From assembly GCF_000003815.2 (NCBI RefSeq), contig NC_049992.1:7556279-7620278 (forward strand): 64,000 bases of DNA. Direction: 5' to 3'. The translations under genes and the position numbers were made by a program. The stretch comes from Branchiostoma floridae (Eukaryota > Chordata > Leptocardii > Amphioxiformes > Branchiostomatidae). Positions 44,813 to 59,800 of this stretch are shown here, in pieces (the first letter of the stretch is position 1; each line of letters opens with the position of its first letter). The notes below the pieces were generated by a model. It searched no databases, was not told the DNA's origin, and saw nothing but the letters and a program-made list of their open reading frames with translations.

Positions 44813-47800
44813 ATGCGGGCGGGAGCGGTGCGATGGTGGAGCGCTCGGCGGCCCCTCCTCACGCGCCTCGCCGCCGCAGCCCTCATCAGCGGCACCTTCA
44901 GCTGCGTCTTCTTCATCTACCTGACCGGGCGGCAGGAGTCAGGCCTCTTCAAGGCGTTCAGGGGAGGAAGGAGGGGGCTGAAGACGTGGAACGGCTCCGA
45001 GACGCAAGGAGGGAATGTCTTAAGGGATGGGAGGTATTTTGTAGATTTCCATGATGTGATCATATACATATGTACCTCCGCCGGAGGGATTTAGGATCAT
45101 AATGGTATTATTTTATGACTTGATGTGTATCTGTGTGCTTGTGTGTCTGTGTACGTAAAGGTCTGTGCGTATATATGCGTACCTATAGCCTGTAATATGT
45201 GTAGGATAAGTGTGTGTATTTGTGTGAGTCTATTTGTGTGTCAGTATGTGTTTTGTTTGGTGTGTGTGTGTGTATGTGTGTGAAGGTACGTATGTAAATG
45301 TGCGCGCGCCTGTGTGTTTGTATGTATGTGCGTATCTGTCATATGTAAAGATAAGTTTTTTTTGTGTGAGTTTATTTTTTGGTTTCCAAATATGTGCGTG
45401 CCTATGTTTTTCTGGTGTGTGTGTTTGCGCGTATGTATGTATGTCCGTGCGCGTGATTATATGTGTACGTAATACCATGTATTGAATGTGTGCATATGTA
45501 TTTAAGGTCACATGTATGCCGACAGATTAACATTTTTAAAAATCTCGAATTAGAATCCAACACCGGAATTGTTTCGTGCAGCCCTCACTGCTTTAGTCCA
45601 CATAATGAAGTAAAAAGGGCACACCAAGAGGCTAACCAGTAGCTTATGTCGTCTTGAAATGTGGGAATGTGCTGCAAAACAGAAGTCTATCTTTAAGAGC
45701 TTCTCAACGAGTTGTTGCTGGTAGATAAAACATACTAGTAACTGTTTCCCTGCTTTGGAATGTATGATTGCATAGGACTAACACAAACTAGAAAGAAAAG
45801 GCCAGGGGTTCAAGTATCTTACTACAGATTGCCTCTTCTAAGGGGATTCTGAAGAATGCCTGTTTGTAAAAGAACGGGGCTCTTTGTCTTACCCTGCTTT
45901 CAAATAAGAAGTCAAACCCAAACCCAACATGTCTAGATAGAACCATCACTAATATTCGAGAAGTCTTCCTATTATGATAACGTCTATCACGTTCATTGTC
46001 ACATGTATGTCTCCTGTGTTTCTACCATGCAATTAGCCTTCGGGTGTGAAATTGCAAATAAACGTTCAATAATGTGAAATGATATACCAAGGAGGTTGAA
46101 ATAGGGGATATACATATATGCTGCTGGGGCTCGTACAACTCCGCAATAGGATTGAAAAGGAACAACAGACTGTACCGTTGCGTGTTAGAGTTTTGACAAT
46201 CATAAAAACAAACAAAAAATGTACTGATCAAATTACATTGGTCATTTCCAAGTATTAATTACTTGAACATCCAAGTAATAAGATATGCCAAGTAGTGGTA
46301 ACTCAAGCAACTGGATATGATCTTAGAAACATTCAGACGTTTCAGGTATCATCCATTGATCAAGTTGTTCCAGTTGCTTGGCTGCCGAATGTATCATGAC
46401 AATCCTTGGTCGTAGCTACTCAACAGTCTGGAATGTGGAATATGTGTATTGCAAGTAATGCTGGGAAGTATACAAGCCCTCCTCTGGTTGAGTGAGTAGC
46501 TAAGAATGCGGTTATATCTTATCGGTCCGTTAAGTGCTCTGTTTGTTACAAGGAGATAGATCTACTTGCCAAAGGCAGTCTTTTCTGGCTTTCATATTGT
46601 TGTAAACCGTCGACTATAGTCTAGTTGCTTTGTAATGCATTGACAATCATTACATACCTAGGGGGCCATTTTTTATCCTTTTGCATATACTAGTAATAGG
46701 AATGCTGTGGCCTACTCGGGGTAGGATAAAGTAACACACACATCAAATAACACCATTCATTTTTCATTACGAAATCCATTTTGTAGATTTCATCAGGATC
46801 AGTTTCAGCCCAGAAATATATTACATTTTCATTTTGTTTCCGAAAGCGTCCCATGAAGGAGGTAACATAACATGTAAGGTACTAAATTGAATTTACTTAG
46901 TATCACAAGGAGCTTTCCTTAGTGTTAAGACCATTTCAAGGAGGGATTTAGTTCGATAACACAGCTAGAAAATTCCATTCACTTAGAAGCCCAGACCGGT
47001 CGCGTTTGTGTAAATATAGGAAGAGTCTGGTGTTCAGTGTCAAAAGCATGTTGAGACGGGAATGGCAAGGCGCGGGACATTTTTAACCGTGTATAACACA
47101 ACAAGCCGTGCTGTAAAGGTGGTGTGTCAGCGTTGGTAGTCTCGATACAAGGCCCCGCGGCTGAAGTGAAATACCCGTTTAATATTGTGTATAAGCCAGC
47201 AAAAGCTGTCTTCGTAGCCTTCAAGGAGAGGTGGCTTTTTAATTATTGGCGGTTTGTGTTTGTGTGACCGGGGGGGTATAGGGGTGTTGATTGGGCACAG
47301 ATTCGCGATTTTCGACAAACACACCGACCTTTATTGACACAACAGAAGTGCAGCGGCTTTCGCAAGGTATTTCACTGATCTGTACATGCATGCAGGATAA
47401 CAAATAGATAAATCAAGATACCGTGTTTAACGTATCCTTTACACTGCTGCTCCTGAGGTCTAAACATTGTTTGACATATTTACCTATTTCTACACGGGGC
47501 TCAAAGCTCCTAAGTTACCGAGGAGACCCGTGAAGTTTATGATATGAGGCGTACGTACCAGACTAAAAATGTCAGAGCCTGGTCCGCGAGGCTACCGTTG
47601 CCATCAACGCCCGCCAATGCGTCACGCTGATACCGGGTGTATAGAAAGTGCGTAAGTGAAGGAAAATGAGCAAAATAGAACGAAATGGAACGTACAGAAG
47701 AACGAAATGGTATGAAAAATGAAGCAAAATGAAATGGAATCGGTGGGAATGATAGGAAACTTTACCTTGGCAAAATTGATGTACTGAAGTGGGCAGTAAA

Positions 47801-50800
47801 TAAATGTAACGTTTTGTTTACAAAATTTTATCCAGAATGAGGCAAGATTAAAGTTTACAGCATTGTTCTGTTCCTAAGGCTAACTAATTCTCTTAATTGT
47901 TACGGACGGCTTTCGAATACGTAATACGTAATACGATTTTACTTCTGAATCAGTTTGCTTCGTTCCATTTCGCACTAGTGTTCTGTACATTCCATTCGGT
48001 TAAGTCCGTTTCATTTGACATTTTATATACACCGCAGATATCGCGTGATGTAGGAAGCCGCAATTTGTTGATACTGGAAACGACAGCGAGGAGACATTTC
48101 GTTCCATTTCGAACTTTCTGTAAATTCTATTCCACTTCATTGCGATTCATTTTGTATTTTCTGTCCACCGCTGAGATCGTGTGATGTAGGAAGCCGCAAT
48201 TTGTTGATACTGGAAACGACAGCGAGGAGAAAAGATCAATGGAGCCCATTATAGAGCCTTCCCGTGGGAGCCGGCGGAAGGAAAATATTAATTTCGAGGT
48301 GTGGAAACGAGATTCCTCAGCGTAGAAATGGTAGGAGCGGATTAAAACAGCGTGGATTGGTCTTACAGAGGCCGCATGGGCCCGAGTGAGGGGGTTTTCT
48401 TCATCGGATATGCAGTCACATATAGGTCGTGCGATCGTCGTACGGGTCGTACTAACTACGGGAATTTTGGAGGACAAAAAACGTACGTCTCCTGCAACGT
48501 CCAGCTGTCTTGGTACACAAATTGCTGTTTTGGATCCATGTCGGTGGTTGGTTCTGTCACCGCCTTCTTGAAAATCATATGGCATCAAAATCGTGCGACG
48601 ATCGCACGACCTATGTGACTGCGCCGGAACGAGATTCCTCAGCGTTAGAAATGGTAGGAGGGGATTAAAACGGCGTGGTTTGGTTTCACAGAGGCTGTAT
48701 GGGCCCGGGTGAGGGGTTTTTCTTCATCGGATATGCAGTCACAGATAGGTCGTGCGATCGTCGTACGATCGCTAACTTCGAGCATTTTGGGGGGCAAAAA
48801 CGTCCCCTGCAAAGCTCAACTGTCTTGGTACACAAATTTCTGTTTTGGACCTATGTCAGTGGTTGTTTCAGTGTCACAGCCTTCTTGAAAATCCTATGGC
48901 ATCAAAATCGTACGACGGTCGTGCGACCTATGTGACTGCGCCGGAACGAGATTCCTCAGCGAAAGAAAAGGTAGGAGGGCATTAAAACAGTGTGGTTTGG
49001 TTTTACAGAGGCTGTATGGGCCCGGGTGAGGGTTTTTTCTTCATCGGATATGCAGTCACATATAGGTAGTGCGATCGTCGTACGATCGCTAACTTCGAGC
49101 ATTTTTCGGGGCAAAAACGTCCCCTGCAAAGCTCAACTGTCTTGGTACACAAATTTCTGTTTTGGACCTATGTCAACCTGTTTCAGTGTCACAGCCTTCT
49201 TGAAAATCCTATGGCATCAAAATCGTACGACGGTCGTGCGACCTATGTGACTGCGCCCAGACGAGATTCCTCAGCGTAAGAATGGTAGGAGGAGATTAAA
49301 ACAGCGGTGTTTGGGCTCACAGAGGCGGTATGGGCCCGGGTGAGGGGTTTTCTTCATCAGATACATGGAGAGTTCTGGTCTTCTTTTATCGTTATTGATA
49401 GGCTGTTAGCTGGCTTCATCGATTGGTGTTAACGGTAATCCCTACAATTGGATCTAGAATAACACTGTGTGGAGCTTAATGAAATAACCATACATATCCA
49501 TTATCCAACATCAATTCAAAATCTTCAAAATCAAAATAAAGAAACACTACAAAGATACGGACTGCATTGCAACAATACATAATGATATAACATAAACTAT
49601 AGCCATGAAATATCAAGATAAAACAAAACAAACCATTTTGCAAGACTGGCGACTCTGAAGCCCTATGTAATAAAATTGCTTGCTTATGGAGGTTTCACTG
49701 ATGTAAAACATGAATGTAACGTTAACTGAATCCCGAATGTAACTGAATCGTTTACATATCTTTAACAACACAATTATGCTTGATGTAGTTCCCCATTGTA
49801 AAAACTACGCAACATTACACTATTATCTGTGGCTTACATTTCAGAATTGTCGATCAGTAAGGCTAACCGTTAAAATTTTTATGACCCGTGTCAGCCTGTC
49901 ATCCATTGTATTCAATAATCTCCACGCAGATTATTACCGGTGCCATAACATAGTATCAAAGCTGCTTGCCAAGGAGTATAGCCGGCCAAAGGGAGTCAGA
50001 CGGGCACCTTTCTTCGAGCCGACTGATCGCAGATTCCCAGCTAGAGCCCGGCTGACTCCCTTTGGCCGGCTATACTCCTTGACCAGCTTTGATACTATCT
50101 TATGACACCGGTAAATCTGTCTGGAGATTATTGAATTCAGTTGACTTCATTGTCTGGTTGACTGATTTAATCCAAGTATGTAGGATGTAACATGGATGGA
50201 ATTTTGCGATCCAACGTATGAGTACGGCTGTTAAATATATAGTTGGCCACAGCCTGACCGAAGGCGAAGTGTGTCCGTTATTTCCGTGCCCTTGTGGTCA
50301 TTTAATCACAGAATGTTTAAGAACGGTGAAAGATTACTAATCCATAGGTTTGCCCGCTAGATGTGACTGAAAAATTCAACAGAATTTAATACATGTAACG
50401 CGTTTCCCTGTCCTTGCCGTATCATTTATAACGATATTTTCCAAATACTGCCATCATGTTCAACTCATATATCCACATACGTAGGTCAGTTTCTTTATAC
50501 TGTATTCCAAATGCGAGACCAGATCACTCATATATGACTGTACTGTTATCGATGATATTGTGTTGTTTTGTATGTAGCCTCGTAGTACTGTTGTCTATAT
50601 AGCTATTAGTTGTTATTGGTTGCCATAAATTGTCCCATTTGCGATAGTTGAACAATAAAATTCATTTATTTATCGAATTGTTACCATTACCTTGCCAAGT
50701 CAGTGATAAATTCTCAAAGATAAGTTATACATTCGTAATGGTTTGTTATTTTCATACTTTCGTTAGTCTACTTATCAATTGTTATATATCCACGTGTTGT

Positions 50801-53800
50801 CCTTTAGTTGTTATAGGTATTAGAGGGCAAAGCCAAGTGTATTTCTTTTCCTTTTTGTGACTTGTTATTTATCGAATTGTTATAATTTGTCTGCTCAATT
50901 TTCGGTGACCAGATATACACTTGCTATTTTTTGCTTACCACTGTCTTGATAGTTTTTATTCACATTTATTCCATATTCAAGTTTTTATAGATGCATTTAT
51001 AATGCATGTTCCAATGTATTATATTTTTTTTACCTTGCCTGTACTGTGCAATATACGTAATTCAGCTTTTAGCTGCAAAGTATCACGCTTTTAGTAAACC
51101 ATTCATTCATATATGTACACTTTGCTATTATCTCTTCTGATTTATCACCTTTGCTTATTATAGTTAATAAGCAAACAGGAAGACAGTTTATAACCCTCAT
51201 TGGTCCCCAGCACAATCCACATATATTTTATTTAGATGTCGACTCTTTTTTATTTGTGCTAAATGCATAAAATAACACAAGTCGTTTTGGCCCTCGTTTA
51301 ATCAGGGGTAGGGCTGGGTATCGGTACAGCGTACCGGTACAAAACCGGTTTTTCTTGTTGGACCGGTCCAGAAAAACCGGACCTGAAAAAATTAGGTGGA
51401 CCGGATGTTGGACCGATTAGAAAATTAACATATTATTTGATCAGGCCTTCACACGTTTTAGCGCTTGCAGGTGGAAGAAAATAACAAGAGTGAAGTAGAG
51501 TAGAGTTTATATCATTTCTACCAAGTTTTACAGTCAATCGTACATGTGCAGTTAGTGTTGTAGGATTTTAAGAGGCCAGTGTAAGTCTAATACTCCACCA
51601 AACACATTTCTTTGTAGTGAAATGGACCATTGGTATGAGTCATACTGCATCAGGTCCAGGTCCAGGTCCGGACCTGAACCTGATTCATTATGTGAAAACT
51701 TGTGAATGGACAATACAAGTACTCAAAACAATGGTCCATTTCGGTACAAAGAAATCTGCTTTGTGTAGTATTTGACTCCCACTGGCGTTTTGAAACCCTA
51801 CAAAGCTAAGTGCCTCTGAACAATTGACTGTAAAAGTTGGCAGAAATTACTGTAGACTCTACTCTACTTCGCTGTTGTTATTTTCTTCGACCGGTAAGCC
51901 CAAAAATGTGTGAATGTCTGTTCACATAATCAGTTTATTTGTCAATCGGTCCAACATCCGGTCCACCATTTTTTTTCAGGTCCGTTTTTTTTAACCGGTC
52001 CAACAAGAAAAGCCGGCTTTGTACCGGCACACCGTACCAGTACCCAGCCCTAGTCTTGTGTAGTTTGATGTCTTTCATATCACACTTTTCGTTCCCGAAA
52101 GCTGCCGGCCCCGGTATGGAAATGTGACGTAGGCCTTAATGATGATCCCGGAATCGACCCGCAAGGCAGATCACTATCCGCGCGACTTCCGTGTGAAAAT
52201 ATACGCCGTACTTTGTCACAATTTCCCACAGTTCGATACTGAAAAACACATTTCCCTAAACGCCTGCGGTATACCGGCGTATAAATCAACATCTTCTCTT
52301 TTGTAGTTACGATGGAACAATGAGGAAGATGTACGTCAAGGAAGGCTATGGAAAGATAAGAAGAAACAGAGCAAAAACACATCCCTCCCTTCCGTGAAGG
52401 TAAATATAGAAAAATTTGCTTTGATCGGATCAAAATCCTCCATGTTTTTAATGGTATTCAAAATACCAACAGTACATCGCTACAGTAACAGCGAAACATG
52501 AACAAAATTACAATGATTAAGATTATTATCTGCCAATGTTACAATTCTGTTCTGAAAGGAGATTATTCCTAGATAACTAAAAAAACATCGCAGGCTTTTC
52601 ATACCTTACCCACCAGAAAAAATGACCTTCTTGCAATTGCTTCAGTCCTTCAAATCGTTTATCTATGAAAATGTTGGACAATTAATTCATCTCTCACTGC
52701 ATACGGAAAAGACACCAAACACTTCAAACAGTTTAAGTAGAAATAGATTCGAAATAGATATCATTTCCCTTTTAATCTATATCTATATCTATATTTCATT
52801 TTCCTTTTTTGTTAGAGATATAATTCTGTTTACCTGTTTTACTTTGTTTGCAGTTCTGGCATGGTCTTGCAGCAAGGTTATCATCATCAAAGTTATCAAA
52901 TTGAAAGAGATATGGTCCATGGCCATGAACTTGCTACAAAGACTGTCCATATAACCAGGTCATGCGTCAACTACTGTAAATGCAGAAATATTCGCGGTGG
53001 TTTAATGTTCGCGGTTTTCGCGGTGGCCGCTTCACCGCGAACTTAAAACCACCGCGAAAAGTCATTTTTCCCGCTACCGCGAAATCAAATCCCCGCGAAC
53101 TTAAATGCATTTACAGTATTCCTAAAGTGTAGTTCAAGGTTAAATTGCTGCGATCTATCTTTACAATCTCCTGCTACTTTATAACAACGCGCGCGTTGTA
53201 CATAATACGGTACTCAGTACGCTCGTAACGCTGTAAAAGTATTGGACATTGATTTTGGGTTCGTGTAAAGTGGTATTGCTTCATTTGCACTGCGTCACAC
53301 GTAACGTGTATTACCTTGGAAAAGCGTGTCACGAATAAATCAAACGCAAAAGTGTGTCTTGAGTTTGAGCTACGTTCAGCGATATGTAAATCCAAAATTA
53401 TTGCACATTCCTTGAATAACTATAATGTTTAGCCACCGTAGCAAGGTCTACGGGCCCAACGTTTCTGATGGCATGTCAGTGGTGTAAGCTTGTTCACATC
53501 TCCGAGTGCGCATGCGCGACGAAAGGAATTGTGGGTAATATGTCAAAGGTGAAGTCACCGAGAAATATACAAAACACGTCTTTTATACAAATCGAGACGA
53601 TTGTCGAGACGAGAACTGGTTACAAGTCAGCGGCATTCACCTTTGAGATACTACCCACAATTCCTGTCGCTGCGCATGAGTACTAGGAAGTATGAACTAG
53701 CTTATTGCTCCAGCCCCCTAACCGAAACTGAGTGCAATAGAAATGATATGCATTTAAAAAGAAAAAAAAGATGGATTCATAGAAATATCAAAACCGGACT

Positions 53801-56800
53801 TTCTGCTGTAGTGCCGTGCAGAAAGCTGATAGGAGGCTCATTATCGAACTTGACTTTCGTCTTCCTGACTCCTGTTAACAGACACTTGTTGAATATCATC
53901 AAGATCCTTCCGCGTCTTTTCAAGTTATGGATTAAGAATTCACAGCCATCCACCTGAAGATAAATGGCACTCAAGAGATAAACTTCTTGCCAAACACGTA
54001 AGCATAAGATCAATCACGAACGTTTAAAGATACCCTTGGCAATATGTGAAGTAGAAATTGATGCACAGTTGGTGTAAATGGTGGATATAATAAAGATACT
54101 TGATTGTGTGAATTGTGAGTGTTGCGCAAATCAAATGTGAATCGTTTACTTTCCACAGTTCAAAAGTTTACAGATGACTTTTTGTTACAATTATCAAACT
54201 TATATATATATATTAAAGTGTGTGATTCAACAAATTGCATTGGTAGTCATAAGACAGTAGACACAACTAAAATACACAGCAGATAAATCGTCAACTTTAT
54301 TAGTTTATCTTGTTATGGTAAAACTAAATTTTATCTCACCAAAACTTCGTTAGGACTTAGTTACGGTACCCAAAAGTTGTTCATGGCCTACTACAGTTTT
54401 CGGGAAGACTTCGGAAACACGTGACTGGAGCAGCGGGTCGTAAGTACCAAGATAACCTGTGTCGCCCCCCGTCTCTGTTCAGTGTTTGATAGTGGGCATA
54501 CAAAGTGGACAATGATCCCACCATATAGTTGGGTTACACTGCTTGAATATGACAGAAAAAAAAGGAAATTTTCATCAAAACGTGACTGGGCATGCAACGA
54601 GATGGCAAACTCAAATTCACAAACTCAATATTAGTGTATACCTATTCAATCTTCCTACGGAAACTACAAGGAAACTTCCTTCCCTAGATATGAGAAAGAA
54701 ACACCACCGGTGCACCACATACATATCAATACACACAACACTCCAGCGGCTTGTGAACCTGTGCGCTGCTACCCATCCATGCCGAGAAGACAATTTCCCG
54801 ATATTGCACCCCGTTCAATACCCGTGTCCAATTTCGTCGGCTCTGCGTTTGGGCGCTCCAATAACCACGTACACGGCAGATGTAGGAGTTGAGCCCATAT
54901 TGGGTATGAAGGCTGGGTGTTGAACGCTCCCTACGGTAATCTAGCAGCGTTAGATGGGCTTTTAGCTGTTTCTTACAGGCGTTATGAGGTTTCTGATGCA
55001 AAGTTAAACGATATTTTCCAACATAAATTGTTTCTGATGCGAAGTTAAACGATATTTTCCAACACAAATTACACGTCGGCCATCTAGACTTTGTCGAGGA
55101 ATGATCTTATGTGACGTCACGTTATGTAGATAGAATACGTGACTCGGTGAGTAGTGGGTCATATGCATAAGTTGCAGAATTCTATTATGGCACCCCCCCC
55201 CCGTCCCTGGCAATTTTTCTGCAAGACACTCAATTGTATTTCAATTTTGCTTAAAATCTGTCTCTACCGACAAATATCAACTCTCAAGCTACGTTGTTTT
55301 GCCTTAGAGTAATAATGTGTTCACTTATTTACACGCGGACTTATATTCAACTTTAATTCTAATATTTTCCCTGGGTCCTCTCATACCTATTTAAAAGACC
55401 GTTAATTTTAATGTAAAGAGATTTAATAATGCAGCATCAGTAATCCTTGAAGTATGCAAATCTACGATATCCTGGTGTTCAACGAAAATATAATTGATTC
55501 CCCAAAGCCTCTCCGGTGCTGAAAGAGAGTGAAAATGATACTGACCCAATTAAGCCCTCGGAAGAGTTATTTTTCCACTGGTCGTGACAGAGAAGACAGA
55601 CGCTATGTACAGTATTTACAGGTTCACTGTACCAGGAAAATTCTCCTGGCTCTTTTTGACAAGCACAATGAACAGTGGACCACGGCTTAACGTCCTGTCC
55701 CAGGGATCGCAACCCTTTCTAGTAGTAGACTCTTTGTATATACTTCACCAGGAGTCTGGACAATCTGTTTTTAGCTAACGTTGTATATAGGTCAAGTCAA
55801 CCAGTTTTAGCATGATCAGACTTTTAATATGTATAGTTTTAACCCTATTCTAATTTGCCCTTTGACATTGCGCTCGAATCTGCAATATCTATCCATTATG
55901 ATATTTATGCTACACGTCTTATTGTATTGTATTGTTTATGTTATAATTGTACAATATGTTCTTCTGAGTATCAATAAGGTGCGATACTCAATGTAAACAA
56001 GCCTGATAATTTGGCTTTCGAGCCGCAAGTTGGCTGTGAAATGAATAAACCATTCTCTCTCTCTCCCTAGTGTGCATGTTGGGTTAGCGACACAGCCTGA
56101 GTCGGACTCACGGCCTCTAGTTCCAGAGGGGACGAATCAACCATTGGACTAGGCCCGCTGCGTCATATATTTTAAATGCTATGTCTTTATGTGGCACATA
56201 AAACAAATAAGGCCATGTTGATTTGATTATATGGATGACATCCGCGCTCGCATCAATTTTCGGCCGTTTCAAAACAAAACAAAATTGACCACATAGTAAA
56301 TTGTGCAATTAAAGCAGCTGTAAAATGAGCACATATAAGCATGTCGAAGATTGAAAAAAAGTATCAGAAAACAGATAACTAATGCCTTAGAATGCCAAAA
56401 TAAATCTGAAGTCAAAGAATAAGATGCGAAAGGACAGAAAGAAAAAAATTGTTGGCACAGAGAAGTACCAGTACAGACAATTCAGGTATAGGTCCTGGTC
56501 AGGTCCAGAGGATTAGGTCCAGAACTGAACCTGGACCTGATTGTGGAAACTTGAGAATTGGCAATACTCAAAACAATCGTAATTGGTCAATTTTGCTAGA
56601 AAGGAATCTGTTTGGCGGATTATCCGACTCCCACTGGTATCTTACAATCCCATCTTCATGACTAAAGGCTAACTGTCTCTGTACTGTAGAAACTTGACTG
56701 TAGAAACTTGTTACAATTGACTATAAACCCTACTCAACTTCGCTCTCGTTGTCTTCTTGGCCCGATAAGACTCCAAACGCCTGCCGAAATAGTGTGTCCA

Positions 56801-59800
56801 TTTTCTAATTGGCGAGATCCGTTCCACTGATTTTTTTCCGGTCTTTTTTTTTTCGAATTGGTCCAAGAACAAGAAAAAAACATTTTGCACCCGTACGGTG
56901 TACTGGTCCCTTCACTTAACTGCTGGTATACCATACTATGTGTTTTAGTCCTATGTTCAACCCTCCTAACCACGTAGATTCATACGGAAGGCCAAACTTC
57001 TTTTTTTATTCGCTCGCTCGCCTCAGTTTTGGAGTTTCCAGAGCATGTCATCCATATAATCAAATCAACATGACCTAATGATTAAAAATGTTACGAAATA
57101 TGCAATACAGTGTAATAAATTATGACAGGAAATGTTAAGAAATACGCAGTACATCGTAATAAATTACGATTGGAAAGAGGCATTTTACAACATTGGCAAT
57201 GTCCATTTCCCGAAAATTTGTTTTAGCAATTCACAGGGTGTATTTGTTCGTTTTTTTTTTCATCTTCTTTGTACGAGTTAAAATATGACCGCCCTTTTTT
57301 GGGGGGAACGAAACGGAAGAAAGTTGATGAGCGCGCGGATGTCATCCATATAATAAAGGCAATGCAGCCTTTGCCCTAATGTAAACCAACTTCACACCAT
57401 ACATACTATTAACCTTAAGGAACCAAATTGTCAACGATCATGATCTTTAAAAGTTCTAAGGTTGACGTAAGACGTATTGGTTGGTTGTTCACGGCCTCGG
57501 GTAACCGTTAGGACTGAAGTTTATATTCAAAAGTTCTAAGGTTGACGTAAGACGTATTGATTGGTTGTTCACGGCCCCGGGTTACCGTTAGGACTGAAGT
57601 TTATTAGAGGGTGTGTCGTGAGAAGCGTATCTACCAGGGAAGTAATTATCGGGGGTGGAAAGTCGGATTAGATTTGTAATAGACCGGGCAAGGTCGCACC
57701 TCAGGCGTAGAATTAACAAAAAGTGCACGTAATCCAAATAATTGCGATTGGTGTGATGTTCAGCACCAAGGACTAAATGAGAGGTCCGTATGTTTGTATG
57801 GATGGCGTTCAGCAAAAAGGATAAACCGGTATAATTGTGTGTGGATGGTGTTCAGCACCAAGGACAAACCTGTATAATTGTGTACGTGTGTGGATGGTGT
57901 TCAGCACCAAGGACAGGCCTGTATAATTGTGTGTGGGTGGTGTTCAGCACCAAGGACAGGCCTGTTTATTTGCGTGTAAATGGTATTTAGAACCAAAGAA
58001 AGGTCTGCATGTTGGTTTGTGGAGTGTTCAGCACCAAGGACAGGTCTGTTATGTAGTATGGTTTCAAGACCAAAAGCACGCTACATATACTTCATACAAT
58101 GAAGAAGAATAACCAATCCCTCTTCATTGTTTTTACGCTGTTTTCCAGACAGGAAGGTTGGTCGTGGCTCAGTGAGACAGAAAAGGGTAAAGCATGTGAG
58201 AAGAAGAAAGACTTCGTGTTCGTGAAGGTCCACAAGGCGGGATCAACAACTACAGCCTGTATCTTCCAGCGCTTCGGCTACGAACATGGGGCTACGTTTG
58301 TCTTACCAAGGTGGCTGCTTTGATTCCACGTTTTTCATAATCTGCAATAGATTCCCCCTACTCTAGGATATATCTCCTAAACTTGTTTTGGATACTCATT
58401 ATTGTTTAGCCTTCAAAGCTAATATACGTTTAGTTAATACCGATTTCAGCAGTCCAGAGTATAATCTTCTATGTACCCTCTAACAATACCTATAAACCCC
58501 TGTGTCAAAGTAGATAGCCATAGTCTCCAACTAGACTATGTAATATTTTTGGATATGCACTTACATGTACTTTTCAATCAATACATTCTATAATGTATAT
58601 CAGCCCAGGGTGTCAACGTGTAAGAATGGTCTGTAACTGTGTAAATTTTATTTTTATCTGTTTATTTATAATAATAATAATATCGGATGAATTTGAAGCC
58701 AGTAGGTACCCAATATTTTTGGTAATGAAGCTGATTTACGTGGTGATTTAGGTGTCTCCTTGAGCACCCTGTCAGTAGGTAATTAAAAATGTACGTGATA
58801 TCAAAATATGTATGGTCAGATTTTCCATCATGTCTTTCTTTAATATATTTTGACACAGGAACCACAAGAGCGACATCGGTTGGCCCAACCTACTCAAGAT
58901 GGAGGACCTCATCCCTTCAGCAGGCGGCGCTTTCAACATCCTGACAGACCACATCGTTTACGACCGACGTCTGACCGACCATCTCATGACCCCTGATGCA
59001 GTCTACCTCACCATCTTACGACATCCCCTCGACCAACTCAAGTCCGTCTTCAACTGGTTCCATCTGCCACACGAATACCAACTCGAGCACTCTCACAACC
59101 CCATCGCAACGTTTCTCGAAAACCCGGAAAAGTACCAAGATCCCTACGTCACGAGTCGACAACACAGGGACCCGTTTTCCCTCACAAAAAACTTCATGTC
59201 GTTCGATCTTGGGTACCCCATGGGGCTTACAGACGACCAGACTGCGATCAAAAACTTCATCACCCAGTTGGACAAAGAGATGTTTCTTGTTTTGATTTTG
59301 GAACATTACATGGAGTCGTTAGTACTACTGAAGAGGTTGATGTGCTGGACTATACAAGATATATTGTACGATCTAAAACCTAAAAACCAGAGGCAATATG
59401 CATACAGGACAATGGAGCTTCCGGAAAAGTATAAGAAGAAGCACCAAGAGTGGAGCAACGTGGATTACGGTTTGTATAATCATTTTAATCAGTCTTTATG
59501 GAACAAAATAGGACAACAAGGGGACGACTTTGCAAGGGAGGTGGAACACTTTGACAAGGTTGTTCAGAAGGTTTCCTTGTATTGTAGGACAGTGAGCGCT
59601 CCGGTAGAGGGCATCGCTCCAAATTTGACATTTCCAAAGTCTCAGTGGGATGAAGGTTTTACAGTTGATCCTTTCTTCTGCACCAAACTTAAGATGCTGT
59701 GGCAAGACTGGGAGTATGTCTTGAAGAAAACTCACAAGCTGCCAAGGGACGTTTCACAATCCGTCAAGAACACAATTTCATACCATCCCGTATCGACACT

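Noticed and set aside
32885-46068. Cys/His open frames as a host zinc-finger gene
   Set aside because: The same motif occurs in several truncated copies with a shared tail, which is the pattern of a LINE 3' end.
48309-49355. Regular repeats considered as a CRISPR array
   Set aside because: Units are about 317 bp, adjacent without unique spacers, and the gene context is eukaryotic.
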